Shown here one piece after another: positions 24,614 to 33,406 of a DNA stretch of 64,000 nucleotides (the stretch's first letter is position 1; each line of letters opens with the position of its first letter). A model generated the notes under the pieces. The model did not search any database, was not told the origin of the DNA, and was given only the letters and a program-made list of their open reading frames with translations. The stretch is taken from positions 1 through 64,000 of the forward strand of contig NZ_SRXU01000003.1 of NCBI RefSeq assembly GCF_004792695.1, written 5' to 3'. The DNA comes from Sphingomonas naasensis. GTDB lineage: Bacteria; Pseudomonadota; Alphaproteobacteria; Sphingomonadales; Sphingomonadaceae. A program made the translations under genes and the position numbers.

Positions 24614-25120
24614 ATGGCAACCGAGCTCTACGACCTCACGGTCCCCGTCTTCCTGCGCGGCTTCAAGGCGATGGCCGCGTTCCTCGAAAAGGCGCGCGCG
24701 CATGCCGATGCGAATGGCATCGCGCATGACGATCTGCTCACCGCGCGGCTCTACGACGACATGGCGCCGCTCACGTCGCAGATCCAGCGCGCCAGCGACG
24801 CCGCCAAGTTCGCCGCCGCGCGTCTCGCCGGGATCGAGGCCCCCGCGATGCCCGATACCGAGGCGAGCTTCGACGAACTCCAGGCGCGCATCGCCGCCAC
24901 CGTCGATTTCCTCAATTCGGTGCCGCGCGAGAGCATCGACGGCCGCGAGGATGCCGATGTCGAGTTGAAGACTCCGTCGCGCAGCTTCCAGTTCAAGGGC
25001 CGCGGCTATCTGCTCGGCTTCGCGCTGCCCAATTTCTATTTCCACGCCACCACTGCCTACGGCATCCTGCGTCACAAGGGCGTGCCGCTCGGCAAGATGG
25101 ACTATCTGGGCGGCATCTGA
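24614..25120 (+). CDS. DUF1993-family protein
   Basis: A 168 aa protein that fits DUF1993 throughout: N-terminal LYDLTVPVFLRGFKAM, central ARLYDDMAPLTSQIQ and C-terminal PNFYFHATTAYGILRHKGV followed by GKMDYLGGI. The family looks like a DinB/YfiT-like four-helix bundle; the His of FYFHATTAY is a candidate metal ligand. Biochemical role unknown. ATG 24614 is the natural start although the frame is open upstream. Its TGA overlaps the next gene's ATG by one base (TGATG), so it is translationally coupled to the reductase. Confidence 0.85.
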   Translation: MATELYDLTVPVFLRGFKAMAAFLEKARAHADANGIAHDDLLTARLYDDMAPLTSQIQRASDAAKFAAARLAGIEAPAMPDTEASFDELQARIAATVDFLNSVPRESIDGREDADVELKTPSRSFQFKGRGYLLGFALPNFYFHATTAYGILRHKGVPLGKMDYLGGI

Positions 25121-25983
25121 TGGCGCGGGTCGCGGTCATCGGCGCGGGCGCGATCGGCGGCACGCTCGCCGCGTGGCTCGCGCAGGATCACCAGGTCACC
25201 GTCTGCGCGCGCAGCCCGCTCGCCGATCTCGAGATCGAGACGCCCGGCGGCACGATCCGCGCCGCGCCGGCGATCCTCACCGATCCCGCGACGGCGACGC
25301 CGGTCGATTGGGTGCTCGCCACCACCAAGGCCTATGACTGCGCCGCCGCCGCCGCATGGCTGCCCGGGCTGATGGACGCGGGCACGCGCCTCGCCGTCAT
25401 CCAGAACGGCGTCGAGCAGCGCGAGCGCTTCCCGATGGTCCCGCAGCCGCGCACGCTGCCGGTGATCATCGATCTTCCCGCCGAGCGCACCGCCCCCGGC
25501 CGCATCGTCCAGCGCCGCGACGGCACGATCCATGTCCCCGAGGGCGCAATCGGCGACGCCTTCGTCGCGCTGTTCGCCGACACGGTGATCGCCGCGCAGA
25601 CCACCCCGGATTTCATCACCGCGGCATGGCGCAAGCTCGCGATCAACTGCGCCGGCATCGTCAGCGCGATCACCCGCCGCCCTGCTGAGGTGGCGAACGA
25701 CGAAGGCGTCGCCGAGGTGATGCGCGGTCTCGTCCGCGAATGCATCGCGGTCGGCCGCGCCGAGGGCGCGACGCTGGCCGACAAGCTCGCCGATCAGGTC
25801 GTCGAATGGACCCGCAAGGCGCATCCGCAATCGGTCAATTCGCTCCACGCCGATTTCGTCGCCGGCCGCCCGATGGAGCTCGACGCGCGCAACGGCGTGA
25901 TCGTCCGGCTCGGCGCGAAGCACGGCATCGCGACCCCGCTCAACCAGGCCTGCGCCGCGCTGCTCGCGGCGAGCGCGGTCTAG
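25120..25983 (+). CDS. Ketopantoate reductase (PanE/ApbA)-like oxidoreductase
   Basis: A 287 aa protein. N-terminal Rossmann motif VAVIGAGAIGGTLAAWLA (residues 4-21), the central VLATTKAYD segment where PanE proteins read TVKA, QNGVEQRERFP, and a C-terminal helical domain with AWRKLAINCAGIVSAIT, which includes the family's catalytic-type Lys and Asn. Known reaction of the family: NADPH-dependent reduction of 2-dehydropantoate to pantoate (coenzyme A synthesis). Many paralogues act on other 2-keto acids, so specificity is not assured. Coupled to the DUF1993-like gene. Confidence 0.85.
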   Translation: MARVAVIGAGAIGGTLAAWLAQDHQVTVCARSPLADLEIETPGGTIRAAPAILTDPATATPVDWVLATTKAYDCAAAAAWLPGLMDAGTRLAVIQNGVEQRERFPMVPQPRTLPVIIDLPAERTAPGRIVQRRDGTIHVPEGAIGDAFVALFADTVIAAQTTPDFITAAWRKLAINCAGIVSAITRRPAEVANDEGVAEVMRGLVRECIAVGRAEGATLADKLADQVVEWTRKAHPQSVNSLHADFVAGRPMELDARNGVIVRLGAKHGIATPLNQACAALLAASAV

Positions 25984-25992
25984 ATCATGTCA

Positions 25993-26071
25993 GTGCTCCT
26001 GCGGAAGCAGGAGCCCAGGGTTACAAGCGACGTCACTCACGACTCCGGGCTCCTGGCTTTCGCAGGAGCAC
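25993..26071. repeat. Palindromic element between convergent genes
   Basis: The left arm (25993-26016, starting GTGCTCCTGCG and ending CAGGAGCCC) is complementary to the right arm (26047-26071, starting GGGCTCCTGG and ending CAGGAGCAC), with a ~30-nt centre. Each arm also contains CTCCTG/CAGGAG, so it folds on itself. It sits between the stops of the reductase gene and modC and may end transcription from both sides. Confidence 0.75.
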
Positions 26072-26075
26072 GAGG

Positions 26076-26684
26076 TCAGATCTCCACGATCCTTTTGCCC
26101 AGCCGTTCCGCCTCGTCGCGGTCGTGCGTCACCAGCAGGATCGGCAGTCCCAGCGCGTCGCGCAGCCGCTCGATCAGCGCCATGATCTCCTCGCGCCGCG
26201 CGCGGTCGAGCGACGACAAGGGCTCGTCGAGCAGCAGGAAGCGCGGGTTCGAGAGCAGCGCCCGCCCGATCGCCACGCGCCGCGCCTCGCCGCCCGACAG
26301 CGTCCGCGGCCAGCGATCGAGCAGCGCCGCGAGCCCGAGCAGCGCGATCGTCTCGTCGACATCGACCGCGCCCGCCCCGTGCCGCCAGCCATAGAGCAGG
26401 TTCGCCCGCACGCGCTTGTGCGGAAACAGCCGCGCTTCCTGGAAGACATAGCCCGCGCGCCGCCGCTCGGGCGGCAGGTCGAGCCCGGTCGCCGCGTCGA
26501 ACAGCGTCTCGCCGCCGACCCGGACATGCCCGAAATCGGGGGAGATCAGCCCGGCCACCATGTTGAGCACGCTGGTCTTGCCCGCCCCCGAGGGGCCGAA
26601 CAGCACCGTCAGCCCGTCGCCTTCGATCCGGCAGGCGATCGCCGCGTCGCCCCGCCGCAGCCCGACATCGACGTCAAAGGACAT
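26076..26684 (-). CDS. modC: Molybdate ABC transporter ATPase (short form)
   Basis: A 202 aa protein. Walker A GPSGAGKT (residues 30-37), Q-loop in YVFQEARLFPHKRV, signature LSGGE (129-133), Walker B FLLLDEP (149-155) and H-loop VTHD. ModC enzymes are usually ~350 aa with a C-terminal molybdate-binding Mop domain; here the protein stops after the nucleotide-binding domain, so direct Mop-type feedback is missing. It overlaps modB by 11 bp and is the last gene of modABC. Identity as molybdate rather than sulfate ATPase rests on the operon. Confidence 0.88.
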   Translation of the reverse strand: MSFDVDVGLRRGDAAIACRIEGDGLTVLFGPSGAGKTSVLNMVAGLISPDFGHVRVGGETLFDAATGLDLPPERRRAGYVFQEARLFPHKRVRANLLYGWRHGAGAVDVDETIALLGLAALLDRWPRTLSGGEARRVAIGRALLSNPRFLLLDEPLSSLDRARREEIMALIERLRDALGLPILLVTHDRDEAERLGKRIVEI

Positions 26685-27363
26685 GCAGCCCCCGCCCCGC
26701 GCGCCGCGCGATCAGCTCGGACGCGATCAGCGCCACCAGCGAGAGCAGCACCGATATCCCCGCCAGCCGCAGCACCAGCGCCTCGCCGCCGGGAGTCTGC
26801 AGCGCCGCATAGATCGCCAGCGGCAGCGTGCCCGTCTCGCCCGGAACGTTCGACACGAAGGTGATCGTCGCGCCGAACTCGCCCAGCGCCCGCGCGAAGC
26901 CGAGCACCACCCCGGCGATCACGCCCGGCAGGCTGAGCGGCAGCGTCACCGTCCGAAAGCTCCGCCAGCGCCCCGCGCCGAGCGTCCGCGCCGCCTGTTC
27001 GAGCCGCCGGTCGACGCCCTCGATCGAAAGCCGGATCGCGCGCACCATCAGCGGCAGCGCCATCACCCCCGCCGCGATCGCCGCGCCGGTCCAGCGGAAC
27101 AGCACGCTCACCCCGAACCAGTCCTGCAGCCACGCCCCGATCGGACCCGCCGGCGCGAAGGCGAGCAGCAGCAGCCAGCCGGTCACCACCGGCGGCACCA
27201 CCAGCGGGAGATGGACCAGCGCGTCGAGCAGCACCTTGCCCGGAAACCGTCCGCGCGCGAGCAGCCAGGCCAGCGCGAACGCCGGCGGCAGGCTCGCCGC
27301 CACCGCCACTCCGCCGACCTTGAGCGACAGGGCGACGATCCCCCATTCCTCCGGGGTCAGCAT
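26674..27363 (-). CDS. modB: Molybdate ABC transporter permease
   Basis: A 229 aa protein with about five transmembrane segments. The ABC permease loop reads ARTLGAGRWRSFRTVTLPLSLPGV, followed by GFARALGEFGAT, a ModB/CysT-like signature. The start ATG 27363 comes one base after the modA TGA (TGAGATG). The frame is open much further upstream, but that extension is the antisense-like shadow of modA. Inner-membrane channel for molybdate together with ModA and ModC. Confidence 0.92.
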   Translation of the reverse strand: MLTPEEWGIVALSLKVGGVAVAASLPPAFALAWLLARGRFPGKVLLDALVHLPLVVPPVVTGWLLLLAFAPAGPIGAWLQDWFGVSVLFRWTGAAIAAGVMALPLMVRAIRLSIEGVDRRLEQAARTLGAGRWRSFRTVTLPLSLPGVIAGVVLGFARALGEFGATITFVSNVPGETGTLPLAIYAALQTPGGEALVLRLAGISVLLSLVALIASELIARRAGRGLHVL

Positions 27364-27364
27364 C

Positions 27365-28123
27365 TCAAGGCGCCATGAACCCGAACCGCGCGAAGATCGC
27401 CTTGCCCGCGCCCGAGAGTAGGAAGCGCCGGAATCCCTCCGCATCGGAGCTGGTCGCCGCGCGCAGCCGCGCCAGCGGATAGCGGATCGGCGGATGGCTG
27501 TTCGCCGGCAGCAGCCGCACCGCGCGCACCAGCCGCGAGGCGCGGGCATCGGTGGCATAGACCACGCCCCATTCGGCCGCGCCGCGCTCGACCAGCGCCA
27601 GCGCCGCGCGGACATTCTCGCCGCGCACCACCCGCGGCGCGACGCTCTGCCACACCCCCAGCCGGGTCAGCGATGCCTGGGCATAGCGCCCGGCGGGCAC
27701 CGATGCCGGATCGGCCAACGCCACCCGGCCGTTCGCCAGCAATCGCCCGAGCGGCAGCTTCGCCGCGGCCGCTGGCGCGCTCGCCGGCTGCACCACCACC
27801 AGCCGGTTGCCGACGAGATTGGCGCGGCTCCCCGCCACGATCATCCCGCGGCGCTCGACATCGTCCATCCACGGCTCGTCGGCCGAGACGAACAGGTCCG
27901 CCGCCGCCCCCGCCGCGATCTGCCGCGCCAGCGCCGAGGAGGCCGCGAACGACAGCACCGGCCGGGCATGGCCGAGCCGCGCCCACGCATCGGCCGCCGC
28001 GTTCATCGATTCCTGCAGGCTCGCCGCGGCCAGCACCAGCGGCCCGCGCTGCGCCGCAAGGGCCTGCCGCCCACCCAGCGCCGCGGCGCCGAACCCGATC
28101 AGAAGAGAGCGCCGGTTCATCAT
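27365..28123 (-). CDS. modA: Molybdate-binding periplasmic protein
   Basis: A 252 aa protein. The signal region MMNRRSLLIGFGAAALGG has a twin-arginine-like RRSLL and is followed by ALAAQ. Family motifs: LVLAAASLQESMNAAADAW (oxyanion contact Ser), FAASSALARQIAAGAAADLF and ADEPWMDDVERRG. These Ser-rich loops match ModA oxyanion-binding sites. It delivers molybdate to ModB/ModC. No ModE-type operator was evident upstream. Confidence 0.92.
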   Translation of the reverse strand: MMNRRSLLIGFGAAALGGRQALAAQRGPLVLAAASLQESMNAAADAWARLGHARPVLSFAASSALARQIAAGAAADLFVSADEPWMDDVERRGMIVAGSRANLVGNRLVVVQPASAPAAAAKLPLGRLLANGRVALADPASVPAGRYAQASLTRLGVWQSVAPRVVRGENVRAALALVERGAAEWGVVYATDARASRLVRAVRLLPANSHPPIRYPLARLRAATSSDAEGFRRFLLSGAGKAIFARFGFMAP

Positions 28124-28209
28124 CGCCGGCAGCTATGACGCACGGTCGACGCCGAGGGCAAGAGTGGCGGTGGCAAAGGCGGGGGCGCTTCTCCCCCCGC
28201 GCGCCGGCT

Positions 28210-29256
28210 TCAACCCCGTCCGGTCAGCCCGCGCTTCATCTTGCGCATCCCGCCGATCATCTGGCTCGCGAGCAGATCCGCCGCCTGCCCCAGCGGCAGC
28301 GGCTGGCTGCCCAGCGTCCGGTGCAGCAGCAGATCGCCCGAGCGCACGCTCGCGCGGCAGACGCGCCACCACAATTGCGAGATCTCGCGATCGATCGCGG
28401 CCAGATCCACTTCGGGGTTCGCTGCAGCGAAGCCCGCGCGCAGCACGCCGATCCCGGCGAACAGCCGGTTGAGCGTGTCGACATCGCCCACCGGCGCGCG
28501 CGCCATCACGTGCCGCACCAGCAGCCCGGCGATGTCGGGCGCCGCGGCGCCGAGCAGCGCGGCATGGCGCTCGCGCAGCAGCAGCTCGGCATGCGCGCGC
28601 ATCGTGCCGTTATAGACGTGCGAGGCGCCGCCGGCGTGGCAGCGGTAGAGCATCAGCACCTCGTCGATCTGGTCGATCCGGCCGTGCGGCCGCAACCGCT
28701 GATACAGGTCGAAATCCTCGACATAGCGCATCTCGGGCCGCTCGAACGGATCCAGCCGGCGCGCGGCATCGGCGCGGAACATCACCGACGACCACGCGAT
28801 CGGGTTCTGCACCAGCATCAGCCAGTCGATCAGCTCCGGCGTCAGCGGGCGCGGCCAATTGCCCGGCAGCCGCCGGCCCTCGATCAGGAAATCGGTCGCG
28901 CAGCTTACCAGCGCGACCTCGGGATGGGCCTCGAGATGCGCCACTTGCCGCACGAAGCGTTCGGGCAGGCTGATATCGTCCTGGTCGAGCCCCGCCACAT
29001 AGCGCCCGCGCGCCTCGGCAAAGGCGCGGTTGCGCGCCACAACCGGCCCGCCATTGGCGGCTGAGCGGATCACCCGCACCCGCGGATCGCCGAGCCGCTC
29101 GAGCACGGCGACGCTGTCGTCCTGCGAGCAATCGTCGACGGCGATCAGCTCCCAGTCGGTCAGCGTCTGGGCCTGCAGGCTGGCGAGCGTCTCGGGCAGC
29201 AGCGTCGCGCCTTCATAGACCGCCATGATCACCGATACCGTGGGCGCCCGGGTCAT
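28210..29256 (-). CDS. Family 2 glycosyltransferase
   Basis: A 348 aa cytoplasmic protein. GT-A fold motifs: SVIMAVYEGATLLPETLASL at the N-terminus, ELIAVDDCSQDDS (nucleotide-binding Asp pair), NGGPVVARN and GLDQDD, which holds the metal-binding DxD-like site. The acidic EDFDLYQRL (ED box) lies near residue 165. No transmembrane helices. The C-terminal ~130 residues are unassigned and basic. Start ATG 29256 overlaps the upstream TGA by 4 bp (ATGA), so it is translationally coupled to the aminotransferase/FAD fusion. Donor and acceptor sugars cannot be read from sequence. Confidence 0.88.
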   Translation of the reverse strand: MTRAPTVSVIMAVYEGATLLPETLASLQAQTLTDWELIAVDDCSQDDSVAVLERLGDPRVRVIRSAANGGPVVARNRAFAEARGRYVAGLDQDDISLPERFVRQVAHLEAHPEVALVSCATDFLIEGRRLPGNWPRPLTPELIDWLMLVQNPIAWSSVMFRADAARRLDPFERPEMRYVEDFDLYQRLRPHGRIDQIDEVLMLYRCHAGGASHVYNGTMRAHAELLLRERHAALLGAAAPDIAGLLVRHVMARAPVGDVDTLNRLFAGIGVLRAGFAAANPEVDLAAIDREISQLWWRVCRASVRSGDLLLHRTLGSQPLPLGQAADLLASQMIGGMRKMKRGLTGRG

Positions 29257-31763
29257 GCGACGGCCTGCGCGGGCGTGTCGAGCAACTGATCGACGATCAT
29301 CTGGCCGATATCGTTCTGCCACAGCCACAGGCCATTGGCCTTGCCGCTGAAGCTCGCCTCGCCGCCCAATTTGCCGTCGGGGACATGGCCCGAGGCGAGC
29401 CCGATGCCGAACACCCCCGGCACCGGCCGCCCCTCGGCGTCGATCACCCGGCATTGCTGGTCGACCAGCCGCGGCCGGCCCGTCGCATCGGCCGCGAGCG
29501 CGATCCGGCTGCCGTCGACATCGAACAGCGGCAGCGCACGCGGGCGATAGCCGAGCGCGCCGATCACCACGTCGGCGCCGGCGATCTCGCCGCGCGTCGC
29601 GGCATCGTCGCGGTCGCCGATCCGGCGCAGCGCCATCCGCGGATCGGGCGCGCGCCCGCCCACGCCGAGCATCCGCAGCACCAGCTCGCGCGCCTCGAGC
29701 CGGAAGCCGGCGAGGCGATAGACGAACCCGCTCACCGGGCAGATGTCCTGCGCGCTGAAATCGGTGAAGCCGTCGGCGTGCGCTTCCTCGGCCGAACGGT
29801 AGAAGGGCCGCAGCGGCCGGCGATGGTGGAGCGCCAGCGCCTCCGCCCCCAGCGCCAGCGCCGGCGCGGCCTTGAGGATCAGCGCCGCCGCGGCGAGCGC
29901 GCTGGTCGATCCGCCGATGATCGCGATCTTCGGCGCGGGCTTGCCGGCGATGCGCTCGCGAAGCGCATCGAGCCCGCCGATCCGCAGGAATTCGTCCCCG
30001 GTCATCAGCCGCTCGCCGGCCAGCGCGCCCAGCGCCGTGCCGGCGACCTGCTCGGCCTCGACATTGGCGCGGGTCTGATAGCCGCCGGTCGCGATCACCA
30101 GCTTCGCCGCGCGCATCACCCGCACTTCGCCGGTGACCCGGTTGATCACTTGCGCCGCCCAGACGCCGTCGGCGGTCCGCCGCGCCTCGACCACCTCGCT
30201 CCGCGTCGCCACGATGCCGCCGCGCCCCGCGACGATCGCCGCGAGCTCGGCGCCGGTCGCCTCGAGGAACGGCGTCGTCCGCGCCAGCGGCACGCCAAGC
30301 TTGCCGACATGCATCGCCACTTCCTGCCCCGCGCTATGCCCCTCCAGCGCCGCGATCCCGTCATGGCCGTTGCCCTTGACCGCGGTCAGGAAAGTCTCCG
30401 CCGTGCTGTCCGAAGTGATCGCATAGGTGCCGATCTCGCCGCGCCCGAGCACCGCGTCGCGCTCGACCACCGCCAGCCCCGCCCCGGCGAGCCGCACCAG
30501 CGCGTCGCTCTTGCTCGCCGCGGTGAGCAGCGCGGTCCCCGCCGGCCCGCCGCCGACGAGCAGCGCGGCATGGACATGCGCGCCGCGCCGTTCGGCCCCG
30601 GCCAGCCCCTTGAGTCCCGATGCCGCGCACGCGTCGATCAGCGCCGCGCAGACCCGCTCGACATCGGCCTCGCTCATCGCGTCGGTCACCGGCAGCGACA
30701 GCACCCGCGCGCCGATATCGTCGCACACCGGCAGCGGCTCGCTCACGCCGTGGGCGCGGAACCAGGGCTGCTCGCCCAGATGCGGGCTGAAATAGTGCGC
30801 CGCGCCGATCCCCTGCTCGCCCAGCATCGCGATGATCGCGGCGCGGTGCCCGGCAAAGGCGCGCGGCAGCAGCAGCGACTGGAATTGCAGCGCCGGCCGC
30901 GATCCGCGCAATGCCTGAAACTCGAATCCCTTCTCCGCCGCAAACCCGCCCAGCGCCTTGCGATAGACCGCGTCGAGCCGCATCCGGTGCGCCGCGACGC
31001 CCTCGATCTCGTCGAGCCTGGCGCGCGCCACCAGGCCCAGCACTTCGGGCAGCTTGGCGTTGAACCCGGGGCCCTCGGCCGAGCGCCCGCCGGCAAAGCC
31101 GAAATTGCTCATCCGGCGCATCGCCGCGATCAATTCCGCGTCGCCCGAATGGACCAGCCCGCCCTCGGCGGTCGCGAACACCTTGGTCGCGTGCATCGAA
31201 TAGACCACCGCGAACGGTTCGCCCGCGCCGAACTGGCGCCCCTCGGCATCGCGCGCGCCGAGCGAGGCGGCGGCGTCGATCACCACCCCCACGCCGCGCG
31301 CGGCATAATCGCGGTAGCGTGCCAGATCGATCCCCGCGCCGAAGGTGGCATAGGGCACCACCGCCGCGATCCGGTCGCCATATTTCTCGAACGCCCGCGC
31401 CTCGGCCGCGGCGCTCGCCGCCCAATCCTCGGGGTCGATGTCGCACAGCAGCGGGGTCAGCCCCGCCCATTCGGCGGCATGCGCGGTCGCGGCGAAGGTG
31501 AAGCCCGGGATCAGCGCGAAATTGCCCTTGCCCGCGCGCGGGCCCGCGGCATGGCGGATCGCCAGCATCAGCCCCAGCGTGGCATTGCCCACCGCAAGGC
31601 AATCGCCCTCGCCCGCGAACAGCTGCGCCGTCGCCGCAGCCTCGAATCCGCGCACCACCGGCCCGCCGTTCGAATAGACGCCACGCGCCTCGATCTCGGC
31701 CAGCGCCTCGGCCATCAGGCTCAGCTTGGGGGGGCGCGGCGCGATCAGCGGCAGCCGATCCAT
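29253..31763 (-). CDS. Fusion: DegT/DnrJ/EryC1 aminotransferase + FAD-dependent oxidoreductase
   Basis: An 836 aa protein in one uninterrupted frame. Residues ~1-385 are a fold-type I sugar aminotransferase: GVYSNGGPVVRGFE at the N-terminus, D163 (VVIDAAASLGA) for the PLP nitrogen and K194 in SMHATKVFATAEGG as the Schiff-base Lys. After a short hinge, residues ~397-836 form an FAD/NAD(P)-binding oxidoreductase: LLVGGGPAGTALL (404-409 core), the ATGGYQTR segment (~558-565), and a second dinucleotide site IIGGSTSALAAA (617-622), as in N-hydroxylating monooxygenase-like flavoproteins. Inference: an amine made or removed on a sugar (or amino acid) by the first half may be oxidised by the second. 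GGAGAGAG just before ATG 31763 fixes the start. Coupled to a glycosyltransferase. Confidence 0.85.
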   Translation of the reverse strand: MDRLPLIAPRPPKLSLMAEALAEIEARGVYSNGGPVVRGFEAAATAQLFAGEGDCLAVGNATLGLMLAIRHAAGPRAGKGNFALIPGFTFAATAHAAEWAGLTPLLCDIDPEDWAASAAAEARAFEKYGDRIAAVVPYATFGAGIDLARYRDYAARGVGVVIDAAASLGARDAEGRQFGAGEPFAVVYSMHATKVFATAEGGLVHSGDAELIAAMRRMSNFGFAGGRSAEGPGFNAKLPEVLGLVARARLDEIEGVAAHRMRLDAVYRKALGGFAAEKGFEFQALRGSRPALQFQSLLLPRAFAGHRAAIIAMLGEQGIGAAHYFSPHLGEQPWFRAHGVSEPLPVCDDIGARVLSLPVTDAMSEADVERVCAALIDACAASGLKGLAGAERRGAHVHAALLVGGGPAGTALLTAASKSDALVRLAGAGLAVVERDAVLGRGEIGTYAITSDSTAETFLTAVKGNGHDGIAALEGHSAGQEVAMHVGKLGVPLARTTPFLEATGAELAAIVAGRGGIVATRSEVVEARRTADGVWAAQVINRVTGEVRVMRAAKLVIATGGYQTRANVEAEQVAGTALGALAGERLMTGDEFLRIGGLDALRERIAGKPAPKIAIIGGSTSALAAAALILKAAPALALGAEALALHHRRPLRPFYRSAEEAHADGFTDFSAQDICPVSGFVYRLAGFRLEARELVLRMLGVGGRAPDPRMALRRIGDRDDAATRGEIAGADVVIGALGYRPRALPLFDVDGSRIALAADATGRPRLVDQQCRVIDAEGRPVPGVFGIGLASGHVPDGKLGGEASFSGKANGLWLWQNDIGQMIVDQLLDTPAQAVA

Positions 31764-31866
31764 AACTCTCTCCAGATTGAATCCGGCAGAGCCTAGCCGC
31801 TGCGAACCTTCGATTTCGTAAAGCCATCGCATGGACGCGGCGCCGCGCGGCAGCTAGCCCGGGACG

Positions 31867-32403
31867 ATGATCCTCGGTCCACCAGAACAGATCGATTCGG
31901 CCACGCTGGCCTTTTGCGCGACCATCTCTCCCGAGGTTCCGGTTTACGTCCCCGTCCGCCCCGCGCCCGCATCGAAACCGGCCTATTGCTTCGACAACAG
32001 CGTCGCCTGTGCGCAGGCGCAGGGCGGCGAGGCGGTCTATGGCTGGGCGATCTGGCGCTGGCCGGGCCGCTGGTTCGAGGCCGAGCACCACGCGGTCTGG
32101 CGCGGCCCCGACGGCGCGCTGCTCGACGTCACCCCGCAGGCCGGCGATCCGCCGCGCGTGCTGTTCCTGCCCGATCCCGACGCGCCCTATGATCCCGCCA
32201 CCTTCCGCCGCAACATCATGGCGCCCGACGGCGATAGCGCCGCGGTGCGCGAATATATCGCGCTGGTCGCGCAGCGCGGCGATATCACCGATGCCTATTG
32301 GGAGCCGGGGATGGACGTGCTGCCGCTGTTCACGCCCGAAGATCAGCGCCGGCTCGACCCGATCGACGCCCGCATGGCGGCGTTGCGCGCGGAGATCGCC
32401 TGA
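31867..32403 (+). CDS. Hypothetical protein with possible Cys-His-Asp site
   Basis: A 178 aa protein, no signal peptide. Ordered conserved-looking motifs: AYCFDNS (C41), WFEAEHHAVWRG (H74/H75), then LLDVTPQAG (D87). The order Cys - His - Asp followed by a conserved Pro resembles papain/NlpC-like or transglutaminase-like catalytic layouts, but I cannot assign a named family. The second half is acidic and charged. It is divergent from the fusion gene by ~100 bp and convergent with the DoxX-like gene (6 bp between stops). Confidence 0.6.
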   Translation: MILGPPEQIDSATLAFCATISPEVPVYVPVRPAPASKPAYCFDNSVACAQAQGGEAVYGWAIWRWPGRWFEAEHHAVWRGPDGALLDVTPQAGDPPRVLFLPDPDAPYDPATFRRNIMAPDGDSAAVREYIALVAQRGDITDAYWEPGMDVLPLFTPEDQRRLDPIDARMAALRAEIA

Positions 32404-32409
32404 CCGGCC

Positions 32410-33177
32410 TCAGCGCCCCGCGGTGCGCATTGCCCCTGCACCGCCTGCGGTGCGCATTACCCATGCCGAGCCGGCGATCAGCCACGCCGCGCAGCCCATC
32501 GTCCATTCGAGCTGGCTCGCCGGGTCCGCCACGATCCGCGGCGCATGGACCAGCAGCACGAAGCTGCCGGTCATCGCCGCGAGCAGGGTCGCCGCCAGCC
32601 GCACTCGTATCCCGCCCACCAGCGCCAGCCCCGCCGCGACATGCCCCGCCCCGGTCGCCCACGCCCAGAACAGCTTGCCCGGGATCCAGCCGGGCACCAT
32701 CGCCGCGGTGAAATCGGCATAGACGAAATGGCTGAGCCCGAAGATCAGCGCGCACAGCCCGAAGACGATGCGCGGCGCCGCCCGCAGCCAGCCCGCCGCC
32801 CCGCCGCGCGAAACCAGCGCCAGCTGCGCGCCCGCCGCGCTCATCGTGCCGATCTCGGCCGGTCCGAGCAGCGCGCCGACCAGCGCGCCCGTCGGCGCCG
32901 CCAGCACCCGCGGCAGATGCAGCGCGACCACCCACAGGCCGAACCACGCCGCGAGCAGCGCCGCGCCCCAAAACGCCGTCCGCCGCACCACCACCAGCGC
33001 GCCGCCCGCGATCAGCACCAGCGCGCTCGCCACCGCCAGCGGCGCGTTGCCGGCGAGCGCCGGCGGCACCGGCTGCCATTGCAGCGCGAAGTCGGCAAAG
33101 GCGAGGCCCACCGCCCCCATCCCGATCGCCCCCGCGCCATAAGCGAGCGCGTGGCGATTGACGGCGTCTGCGCGCAT
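32410..33177 (-). CDS. DoxX-like multi-pass membrane protein
   Basis: A 255 aa protein with about seven hydrophobic segments; the second half carries GLSHFVYADFTAAMVPGWIP and GAGHVAAGLALV, as in DoxX/SURF4-type four-helix proteins. GGGGAGGGCCGG directly before ATG 33177 supports the start; the frame is open upstream but with sequence unlike coding DNA. Function unknown; DoxX relatives have been tied to redox or membrane stress, without a fixed activity. Confidence 0.7.
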   Translation of the reverse strand: MRADAVNRHALAYGAGAIGMGAVGLAFADFALQWQPVPPALAGNAPLAVASALVLIAGGALVVVRRTAFWGAALLAAWFGLWVVALHLPRVLAAPTGALVGALLGPAEIGTMSAAGAQLALVSRGGAAGWLRAAPRIVFGLCALIFGLSHFVYADFTAAMVPGWIPGKLFWAWATGAGHVAAGLALVGGIRVRLAATLLAAMTGSFVLLVHAPRIVADPASQLEWTMGCAAWLIAGSAWVMRTAGGAGAMRTAGR

Positions 33178-33406
33178 CCGGCCCTCCCCTTTAGTCGCGC
33201 CGACTCTTAACGGTGTCCGCGCATCCTGCCCGATAGCTGCGCCCCGGCGTCGCATTTCTGCGGGCGAGCGTCGTCCCCGCTCGCCTGATCGCGCCGCGAT
33301 TGGCGCCACGCTTCATCCACAGCTAATCGACGAACGGACACCTTTTGTTCTTGCGCGCCGGGAATCGCTCGGTCAAAATGCGAGAAATTGTCCCAGAGGT
33401 GTTTCG

